A DNA stretch of 28,141 nt from MGNI01 sp964353875 (GTDB lineage: Bacteria; Chloroflexota; Anaerolineae; Anaerolineales; E44-bin32). The stretch covers positions 1 through 28,141 of the forward strand of contig CAYGXU010000037.1 in the NCBI GenBank assembly GCA_964353875.1, in the 5' to 3' direction. The notes under the pieces were generated by a model, which worked only from the letters and a program-made list of their open reading frames with translations, did not search any database and was not told where the DNA came from. A program made the translations under genes and the position numbers. Below, in pieces: positions 15,901-22,921 of the stretch; the first letter of the stretch is position 1, and every line of letters begins with the position of its first letter.

Positions 15901-17189
15901 GAAGTTGCAAAACGTCCGCCATCCAACTGAACCATGGGACGCAAATCTGGAGGGATTACGGGCAAGACCGTCAAGATCATCCACTCTGGTCTGTTGCGTG
16001 AACGGCGAAAAGATTCGACGACATTCAGCCGCTTGGTAGCTTTCTTCTTGCGCTGCTTACTCCGAGTTGTACGAATCTCATTCCATAATTCTTCCGCTAG
16101 TTTGTCGAGATCCAATTCCTGCAAAATTTCGTAAAACGCTTCCGCTCCCATGTCAGCACGAAAGACTTGCCCCCATTTCGTTTTGAGTTCCCGGTAGCGA
16201 GCCTCACCCAAAAACAACAATAGTCGAATTCCAAACAACTCCTCCCGATCTTGCCGCAAACCATCACCAGTTGTCTGGTACGTTTCATCGGGCATTTCTT
16301 CGACATCACCAATTGCTGTTTCGAGCACCTTTTTTATCTCTTCGATCTCCACTTCGATCACGGAGACATCTCGATCGCGTTTCTCCTTGAGAGCTGCTTC
16401 AATCTCATCCAAATGAGCTTTGACTGCAGTTTGTACGCGTGTGATATGGTCATTCGTGATGATTTCCCCTTTATCCGCGATCAGCGTATCCAATGTCGTT
16501 AAATGAATGGGGACGCGGATTGTCTTCCCTAATTTCGTGGAGAGTTCATTTTCGAGGCGCTGACCCTCCTTAATCACTGGTTCAATTTGCGCAGCAACTT
16601 CTTCATCGTAACCCTCGATCGCTTTCCTTTTTTTCTCTTCCAGCGCCACTAATTGCTCAAGATAAGTTCCTTTGACCTCTTCGATTTTCAGCTCGAGGGT
16701 CTCCTGGCGGTTCTTTTCTAGGCGATGGATCTCTTCCTCGATGCGCTTCAACGCTCTGCGCCTGGCATCCTCATCGATATGTGTCACTACATATTGAGCA
16801 AAGTACAACACGCGATCCAGGTTTCGTCTGGAAATATCCAGAAGCAAGCCTAAATAAGAAGGCACACGTCTTGTGTACCAAACATGCGCAACAGGGGCTG
16901 CCAAGCTGATGTGCCCCATGCGTTCACGCCTCACGGATGACCGTGTGACCTCCACTCCGCACTTTTCACAAGTGATCCCCTTGAAACGTATGTTTTTATA
17001 TTTTCCGCAATAGCACTGCCAATCTTTGGTTGGGCCAAAGATCGCCTCACAAAATAATCCATCTTTTTCTGGTCGTAACCGACGATAATTAATTGTTTCC
17101 GGTTTCAGTACCTCGCCATATGACCAACTCAGTATTGTTTCTGGAGAGGCAAGACTAATGCGTAACGCTCGAAAACCTTTGGCTTCCAC
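12942..17189 (-). CDS. rpoC: DNA-directed RNA polymerase subunit beta'
   Basis: The largest RNA polymerase subunit, holding the active-site Mg. The N-terminal zinc ribbon has Cys59, Cys61, Cys74 and Cys77 (WQCYCGKY ... TCEKCGVE). The catalytic loop is [10 protein letters not shown], with Asp627, Asp629 and Asp631. The bridge/trigger region includes [10 protein letters not shown], a second zinc cluster (DDCETEQG ... [12 protein letters not shown]) and [21 protein letters not shown]. The protein is 1415 residues. Between the zinc ribbon and the clamp core lies a long charged, coiled-coil-rich stretch (about 140-380), probably a lineage-specific insertion. The start is GTG at 17189 with GGGAGG 7 bases upstream. 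In most bacteria rpoB directly precedes rpoC, but here the upstream gene is a histidine kinase. A consensus promoter and a long leader with a terminator-like hairpin precede it. Confidence 0.98.
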   Translation of the reverse strand: [1415 protein letters not shown]

Positions 17190-17278
17190 CCAAAATCCTC
17201 CCGAGATGATCTCTTATGCATCGATCAGAGTGATCCGAAAATTCGAACAAACGTGCTAATCGATAGACAAACTAAAAG

Positions 17279-17310
17279 AAGCGCATGAGATCATTTCTCC
17301 TCAAGCGCTT
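17279..17310 (-). promoter_or_regulatory. Terminator-like hairpin in the rpoC leader (possible attenuator)
   Basis: Arms 17279-17289 and 17300-17310 pair as AAGCGC-x-TGAG with CTCA-x-GCGCTT (10 pairs, one mismatch, 10-base loop). On the minus strand CTTTTAG follows; on the plus strand TTTAATT follows, so it could act in either direction. It lies inside the transcribed leader, about 35-65 bases after the predicted rpoC start point and 90 bases before the GTG. Confidence 0.5.
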
Positions 17311-17349
17311 TTTAATTGCGCCGACCGCATTTTGCATACATTCCCCAGA

Positions 17350-17377
17350 ATTATATGTCACTCAATGCAATTGTCAA
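17350..17377 (-). promoter_or_regulatory. Strong promoter of rpoC
   Basis: On the minus strand a perfect TTGACA (17372-17377) and a perfect TATAAT (17350-17355) are 16 bases apart. Transcription would start near 17343, giving a leader of about 155 bases. It lies in the 282-base gap after the histidine kinase gene, showing rpoC is transcribed without rpoB. Confidence 0.88.
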
Positions 17378-17471
17378 GGTACATATTGGACCTTACTTAT
17401 CCCTTTTCTGTTAAAGCCCTTCGTACGAGGCTATCTAAAGTTGATTACTGTTCAGCTCCGGAAAGAAACGA

Positions 17472-20400
17472 CTAGTTAGGGTGGATGGGCAACTCGATCG
17501 TGAAAGCGCTTCCGGCACCGAGTTGGCTACTCACAAGCACATGCCCGCCATGCTGCTCAACAATGGTTTTTACAATGGCCAATCCCAAACCTGGTTTCTC
17601 TTCATTCGGAATATGCTCCTTACGAATACGATAAAACTTTTCAAAAAGCCGGGCTTGATCTGCAGGTGCAATGCCAACACCTGTATCTTCAACCCTGATC
17701 CACTGAACCTCGCCTCTCTGACCAGCACGAATAGTCACACGTCCATTGGCTGGCGTGAAAGATATGGCATTATCCACCAGGTTAGCTAATGCTTGTCGAA
17801 CCAATGTGGGATCGATTGTGATCGGCTCCATTTCACCCTGCATGTCGACCATGAGAGAAATCTGCTTGTTTATGGCAAACGGACGATAGGTCTTAAGCAC
17901 CTCATCGATAATGCGTTCAACCCGGATTTCCTCATGTTTCAAACCTAGGCCTGCCTCAATTCTACCGAGATCGAGCAAGTGGTCGACAAGTTCGGTCATT
18001 TGATCAACACTATCTAAAACCTTCTGACTGAATTCACGTTGCTGTTCATTGAGAGTGCCAACCATTGAAAGCATAGTGACATAGCCACGCATTAATGATA
18101 GTGGCTTCCGCAGGTCGTGACTCACGGTTGAGACAAATTCGGATTTCATCATCTCCAATTTTTTATAGCGTGTGATATCCCATAGAACGCAGACATTTCC
18201 TGATAGATCCTGCTTCCTACCCCTGATGGGTGTCACTGCAGCAAAGAGGGATCGCCCTCCCTCGAGACTAATCTCACGTGTCTTCGCTTCGCCTTCTTGA
18301 TTTAATACCCATTGGGCGACATCGGGAATAACCGTAACTTCGGCGAGCAACTTCCCGCTTGCTTCCGTAACCGGTATGGTGAATAGGTCCTCTGATGCCG
18401 GATTGGCAAGGGCGATGCGCCCCTCTTTCGTAATCACAATAATGGCATCTGGAGTGGCTTCCAAGATCGCTTCCAATTGGTTTCGTTCTTCCTCTGCGCG
18501 CTGATAAGAACGAGCATTCGCAATCGCTATGCCAAGTTGCCCGACTATGATTGAGAGTAAATTTCTCTCACTACCTGAGAAGGCATGAGGTTCACGATGT
18601 CCAATCCAGATACACCCTAAAAATTGACCTTCATTGATAATGGGTAAAGCCAACAGGGCTTCAAGCTCCGCTTCCAGACGGTTTAGATTCAATAGCGCCT
18701 GAGCTCGCGAGGGATTTTCAAGGATGAAATGCCCTCTCTCCTTACTGAGCTGGAAAATCTGCTCATCCAGATCCGACCAATTGCCAGGATCATGCCCAGC
18801 CATATAATTCTCCCTGGTTTGTCCCTCATTTAAAGCGGATACAAGGATCAAGCGAACCATGTCCGCATTGGTCAGTTCACGGATCCCATCGAGAATGGGA
18901 GGAATCACATTGGTTAATTCAAGACTTGAGGCGATTTGCTGATTAACCGCTAATAAGAGATCCATCTCGTCCAATCTTGCCTGAAGCGCAGAACGCATTC
19001 TCTCAAAAGCGGCTGCCAGGATGCCGATCTCATCCGCTCCTGTAACAGGAACCTTTTGACTTAATTTACCACGCGCGATTGATTCGGCGATCGCAGCCAT
19101 CTCCCTCAACGGGCGTGTGAGTTGCCGGCCGATTCCATAGAGAACAGCAATAATGATGATACCCGTTACCCCGATCACGGCAAGGATTCGCAAACTTAAA
19201 CTCAATGTCAGGCTATCGACTATTTTGTATGGTCTTTCAATCACCACATACCAAGGATACCCAACAACAGCATAGGGATAAACCAGCTGCTTCGCTCCGT
19301 CAATCACATGTATCTGGAGCTGGTTGGCTGCCTCCACATCCACATCGGAAGGAGTCATAACCATGGCGATATCCGAATGGACAATTATCCTTCCAACATC
19401 ATCCAGCAAATAGGCTTTACCCTCTGAAAATTGCTTCAAACGATCGAATATTGGACGCATGAATGGATTTACACTCAAGTCTGTCCATCCAGCAAGCACG
19501 CCCTCGATTGCACCATCCTCTAAGGAAATTGGTGCCAGGAAAACCAGTTGTGCGGCTTGTTGAGCTCGATCGGGGGGTAGGATCACTTGAACGGGTATTC
19601 CATTCGTAGCTTCATCCAGGGCATCTCTAAATTCAAGAGAAAATTCCGACAGAGTCTTTACACCCCCTGTTTGAGCAATAAAATTGCCCTCCTTACCGAT
19701 AACAGCCAGTTGAACAAAGAATGGAAATAGATTGACCCTTCGGTCCAACTGTTCCTGAACCTGAACTTGATCCCCAATATTCGGACTAAGTTCATCCGCA
19801 TAGGTTTGAGTTAATGTCCGTCCGGTTCGAATAAAGTCAGGTATAGTGCTGCCAATTTGAATTGCACTTTGCTCCATCTCCTGCGCAGCTGAGTCCTGCG
19901 CAAAATCCCTCAAGAATAGCCGATTGGCAATAAAAATTAATCCGCTGGAGAAGAGCCCCAGACATATAAATGCAAGCAGCAGTTTCGTTGCTAGCGATTT
20001 TCGATAAGGACCCTGAGAAAGCCAACGAGGAGAGAACCATTCGTGCGGAAAAACGCTTTTTATCACTTCAGCAAGCAATCCTGCGATAGCCAATTCGGCC
20101 GTTTCCGCCAGCAAGAAATTATTCATATTAGACAATATCGTTCCGAGGCTATCTACTAGGCTCCCCTCCAAGTGCATAAGGAATTCGATGGCAGCAAGGA
20201 AACCGAAGATGCCCCCTCCCAAAATTCCGCTAATGCTTGGGTGGCGTAAAGCCTTTCCGATGAGATCATCATAATCACAGCGAATCATCCAGGTAATGAC
20301 TCCTGCCTGCAGAGTGACGTGCAAGGGCGTGAAAATGGAGTGCGTGCTCCATGCACCTTCGGCCACTCCAACGATCAAGCCGACGATCATCGCCTGCTGT

Positions 20401-20732
20401 GTCCCTAATAAACCACCTGCCAGAATCCATGGCAGAGCACTGAGCAAAGCAATGGTTACTTGATACGGGATGATTAACTCAGTGAGGTGGCTTGATAATG
20501 GCAGTCGAACATGAAATAAACCAGCTGCCGGAATTGCCGCTAAGGAAAAATAAAGCAGAGACAGGAAAGAATGCTTCCGATCTTTGGGAGGGTCTAAACG
20601 GATTCGCCGTCGACTAAGGAGGACCATCGAAACCAAAGCAAGGAGGTATAGAAACACAAGTGCATATCCAAGAGGTTTTGATGGTAAGTTGAGGGAGAAG
20701 GTCCCCTCGAAACCCCATAACACAAAGACCAT
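17472..20732 (-). CDS. Large membrane sensor histidine kinase (multi-TM, Cache, HAMP, GAF, PAS)
   Basis: This 1086-residue kinase begins with about six or seven hydrophobic segments (residues about 20-225), then a further TM at about 248-270. A large extracytoplasmic region (about 271-510) looks like a double-Cache sensor (ends YPYAVVGYPWYVVIERPYK), followed by a TM at about 513-535. A HAMP domain (about 536-590), a GAF domain (about 600-740) and a PAS domain (about 750-855, NQLEAILEATPDAIIVI) follow. HisKA has phospho-acceptor His872 (STVSHDLRKPLSLMRGY). The HATPase has Asn984/Asn988 (ALANLVDNAI), VEDTGVGIA (Asp1016) and PGLGLAIV. The ATG at 20732 lies about 24 bases from a predicted start point. 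It diverges from the REC-TadZ gene, a natural candidate partner. The ligand is unknown. Confidence 0.95.
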   Translation of the reverse strand: MVFVLWGFEGTFSLNLPSKPLGYALVFLYLLALVSMVLLSRRRIRLDPPKDRKHSFLSLLYFSLAAIPAAGLFHVRLPLSSHLTELIIPYQVTIALLSALPWILAGGLLGTQQAMIVGLIVGVAEGAWSTHSIFTPLHVTLQAGVITWMIRCDYDDLIGKALRHPSISGILGGGIFGFLAAIEFLMHLEGSLVDSLGTILSNMNNFLLAETAELAIAGLLAEVIKSVFPHEWFSPRWLSQGPYRKSLATKLLLAFICLGLFSSGLIFIANRLFLRDFAQDSAAQEMEQSAIQIGSTIPDFIRTGRTLTQTYADELSPNIGDQVQVQEQLDRRVNLFPFFVQLAVIGKEGNFIAQTGGVKTLSEFSLEFRDALDEATNGIPVQVILPPDRAQQAAQLVFLAPISLEDGAIEGVLAGWTDLSVNPFMRPIFDRLKQFSEGKAYLLDDVGRIIVHSDIAMVMTPSDVDVEAANQLQIHVIDGAKQLVYPYAVVGYPWYVVIERPYKIVDSLTLSLSLRILAVIGVTGIIIIAVLYGIGRQLTRPLREMAAIAESIARGKLSQKVPVTGADEIGILAAAFERMRSALQARLDEMDLLLAVNQQIASSLELTNVIPPILDGIRELTNADMVRLILVSALNEGQTRENYMAGHDPGNWSDLDEQIFQLSKERGHFILENPSRAQALLNLNRLEAELEALLALPIINEGQFLGCIWIGHREPHAFSGSERNLLSIIVGQLGIAIANARSYQRAEEERNQLEAILEATPDAIIVITKEGRIALANPASEDLFTIPVTEASGKLLAEVTVIPDVAQWVLNQEGEAKTREISLEGGRSLFAAVTPIRGRKQDLSGNVCVLWDITRYKKLEMMKSEFVSTVSHDLRKPLSLMRGYVTMLSMVGTLNEQQREFSQKVLDSVDQMTELVDHLLDLGRIEAGLGLKHEEIRVERIIDEVLKTYRPFAINKQISLMVDMQGEMEPITIDPTLVRQALANLVDNAISFTPANGRVTIRAGQRGEVQWIRVEDTGVGIAPADQARLFEKFYRIRKEHIPNEEKPGLGLAIVKTIVEQHGGHVLVSSQLGAGSAFTIELPIHPN

Positions 20733-20762
20733 AATACACCAGTTGCAAGTTATGTGCCGGGA

Positions 20763-20768
20763 ATTATA
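20763..20768 (-). promoter_or_regulatory. Extended -10 promoter of the membrane histidine kinase
   Basis: A perfect TATAAT preceded by TGC (extended -10) lies on the minus strand 30 bases before the kinase ATG; the -35 candidate TTGGAG 17 bases upstream is weak. The 261-base divergent region otherwise shows only the opposite promoter. Confidence 0.55.
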
Positions 20769-20918
20769 GCATCAACTCTTCTGGCCTCCAATGATAGAAA
20801 AAGGTCTAACTTTCCTTCACAACCAGATGCGTGCCAGGAGATTATCTAACGAGAGAGGCAAGTGAAGTCCATGAGCTTTTAGGATTACCTTACTCTCCTA
20901 TAACTTATATCAAGAGGG

Positions 20919-20946
20919 TTGCTTGCCGCATAACAAGCTTTATGCT
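20919..20946 (+). promoter_or_regulatory. Promoter of the REC-TadZ/sirtuin/kinase operon
   Basis: TTGCTT (20919-20924) and TATGCT (20941-20946) are 16 bases apart, each close to consensus, about 48 bases before the ATG. GAGGGAG lies upstream of the start codon. Confidence 0.55.
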
Positions 20947-20993
20947 AGACTGCGCTTGAGGAACGGTGCCGACCCCTAGAGGGAGTATCCACC

Positions 20994-22154
20994 ATGGCAG
21001 AAAAGATACTCATCATTGATGATGATATCGACACATTAAAGCTTGTCGGGCTGATGCTCGAGAGGCAAGGTTACCATATCGCAGTTGCCAGCAACGGCAC
21101 CTTAGGGTTGACGAAAGCTGCAAGTGAGAAACCTGACCTGATCTTGCTTGACATTATGATGCCCGATATGGATGGGTACGAAGTAACAAAGCGTTTACGG
21201 GCTGATCATTCCCTGGCGCATATCCCCATTATTATGTTCACGGCGAAAACCATGGTCGACGATAAAGTCGCCGGTTTTGAAGCGGGAGTGGATGACTACC
21301 TCACCAAACCAACCCATCCAGCGGAGTTAATAGCCCATGTCAAAGCTGTACTCTCCCGAACTGCACAGGCGCGAGCGGAGCCTATTGAAAAGGCAAAAGC
21401 GATCGCTTTCCTGGGTGCTCGTGGTGGTTTGGGAACAACCACGTTGTCACTTAATGTCAGTATTTCCTTGCAGCATCGAGGGCATGATGTGCTCCTTGCG
21501 GAAATCCGCCCAGGCCAAGGGACGCTTGCCTTGGAGCTTAATGTTAAACAACCCCCCAGTCTATCCAATTTGCTCACCCGTTCCTTGAAAGACATTCATC
21601 TCCGCTCGGTTGATAAGGAGATTTTCACCCACAGAACCGGTCTACGAATCCTATTCTCCTCGTCTCGACCGAGAGATATCGAACATGAACAATTGCTCCC
21701 TCAAATCGAAGCGGTCATCAGCAATTTATCTGCCATGTGCACCACCTTGGTTCTTGATTTGGGATCCGGATTGCGCCCTTATACCCATACTCTGCTGAGG
21801 CAATGTGATCGCATCCTGTTCATTGTCGAACCCACCTACCCCACAAATATGATTGGCCATGCTTTGATTGAAGAGCTTGATACGCGTGGTGTAGGTCGAC
21901 ATAAAATCGGCTTGATTTTGGTTAGTCGAGAGCAGACTAGTTTACAAATTCCCTGGCAACAGATTTCCGATGATCTGGGAGTGGAATTGGCAGGAATCAT
22001 CTCACCCTCGCCTGATCAGGCTCATCAGGCATCTCAATCTGGAACCCCACTCCTCGTACTCCATCCTGCAGGACTCGTAAGCGATCAAATTCATAAGATT
22101 GCACTTCATGTTTCAACATTTCTTCCGCCAGTACAAGGTCGAGCTCGCTTGTGA
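20994..22154 (+). CDS. Response regulator receiver fused to a TadZ/CpaE-like ParA-family ATPase
   Basis: Residues 1-118 form a receiver: ILIIDDDIDT, phospho-acceptor Asp53 (LILLDIMMPDMDGYE), the Thr in MFTAKT, and Lys105 (YLTKP). Residues about 135-380 form a SIMIBI/MinD-ParA fold. Its P-loop reads FLGARGGLGTTTLSLNVS (139-156), where Arg143 and Thr148 replace the signature and Walker lysines of KGGxGKTT. VLDLGSG and ILFIVEPT follow as in TadZ/CpaE. Such proteins localise Tad pili or other polar machines, but no tad genes lie nearby, so the role is uncertain. The altered P-loop suggests weak or absent ATP hydrolysis. The stop overlaps the GTG start of the sirtuin gene by 4 bases (GTGA). Confidence 0.92.
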   Translation: MAEKILIIDDDIDTLKLVGLMLERQGYHIAVASNGTLGLTKAASEKPDLILLDIMMPDMDGYEVTKRLRADHSLAHIPIIMFTAKTMVDDKVAGFEAGVDDYLTKPTHPAELIAHVKAVLSRTAQARAEPIEKAKAIAFLGARGGLGTTTLSLNVSISLQHRGHDVLLAEIRPGQGTLALELNVKQPPSLSNLLTRSLKDIHLRSVDKEIFTHRTGLRILFSSSRPRDIEHEQLLPQIEAVISNLSAMCTTLVLDLGSGLRPYTHTLLRQCDRILFIVEPTYPTNMIGHALIEELDTRGVGRHKIGLILVSREQTSLQIPWQQISDDLGVELAGIISPSPDQAHQASQSGTPLLVLHPAGLVSDQIHKIALHVSTFLPPVQGRARL

Positions 22155-22921
22155 AGATCGAGACGTACTCTCATGAAATCCAACGGGCAGTTGCTTTAAT
22201 TCGCTCATCAAAAGTAATTGTCGCGCTGACCGGTGCTGGGATTTCCACCCCTTCAGGCATCCCCGACTTCCGCTCACCTGGATCCGGACTGTGGGAACGC
22301 TATGATCCCATGAAGGTCGCCTCCCTCGCTGCTTTTCGTTATCATCCGGAGCAATTTTTCGAATGGGCCCGACCCTTAGCGCAAAAAATCTTATCTGCCG
22401 AGCCAAATGAAGCTCATTTCGCTCTTGCCCGCCTTGAAAAGGTGGGGATTCTCTGCGCTGTGATTACACAAAACATTGATAACCTGCATTACAAGGCAGG
22501 TTCAAAACGTGTCTTGGAAATCCATGGTCATTTGCGTCAAGCGACCTGTGTGCGTTGCTTCCAAGAAGTATCCACACATAATCAACTGGAGGCTTTTGCC
22601 GAAGGAAAGGCTATCCCCAAATGCGGGCGTTGTGGTGGTATCCTTAAACCCAATATCGTGTTGTTCGGAGAACAACTCCCAATACAAGTTGTGAAAGATG
22701 CCAAGGAGCTTTTCAGGAAGAGCGACCTCATCCTGGTAGTCGGTTCCTCATTAGAGGTTGTGCCTATCGCTTTCTTTCCTCTCGATGCCTTGAATGCTGG
22801 TGCACGATTGATTATTATCAACAATGAAGCCACATACCTGGATGAGAGGGCAGATGTCATCATTCATCATGATCTGGCCGAGATCCTACCCGCGCTAGTT
22901 GATGAGGTAATAAATGAATAA
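22151..22921 (+). CDS. cobB: Sir2-family NAD-dependent protein deacylase (sirtuin)
   Basis: A 256-residue sirtuin that removes acyl groups from lysines using NAD. NAD-binding motifs VALTGAGISTPSGIPDFRS and ITQNIDNLHYKAG (Gln107, Asn108, Asp110) are intact, and the catalytic His125 is in LEIHGHL. The zinc ligands are Cys133/Cys136 (CVRC) and Cys158/Cys161 (CGRC), and GSSLEVVP and IINNEAT close the site. The GTG start overlaps the REC-TadZ stop (GTGA) and its stop overlaps the start of the next kinase gene by 8 bases, so the three are translationally coupled. No Arg/Tyr pair typical of desuccinylases is seen; plain deacetylase is likelier. Confidence 0.96.
   Translation: MKIETYSHEIQRAVALIRSSKVIVALTGAGISTPSGIPDFRSPGSGLWERYDPMKVASLAAFRYHPEQFFEWARPLAQKILSAEPNEAHFALARLEKVGILCAVITQNIDNLHYKAGSKRVLEIHGHLRQATCVRCFQEVSTHNQLEAFAEGKAIPKCGRCGGILKPNIVLFGEQLPIQVVKDAKELFRKSDLILVVGSSLEVVPIAFFPLDALNAGARLIIINNEATYLDERADVIIHHDLAEILPALVDEVINE

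Noticed and set aside
17219..17231. CGAAC near the rpoC leader as a second LexA box
   Set aside because: Only the left half-site is good; the right arm does not match, so it is not supported.
20733..20993. Possible small gene in the divergent region before the REC-TadZ gene
   Set aside because: No adequate open frame with a ribosome site is found; only the two promoter candidates are supported.
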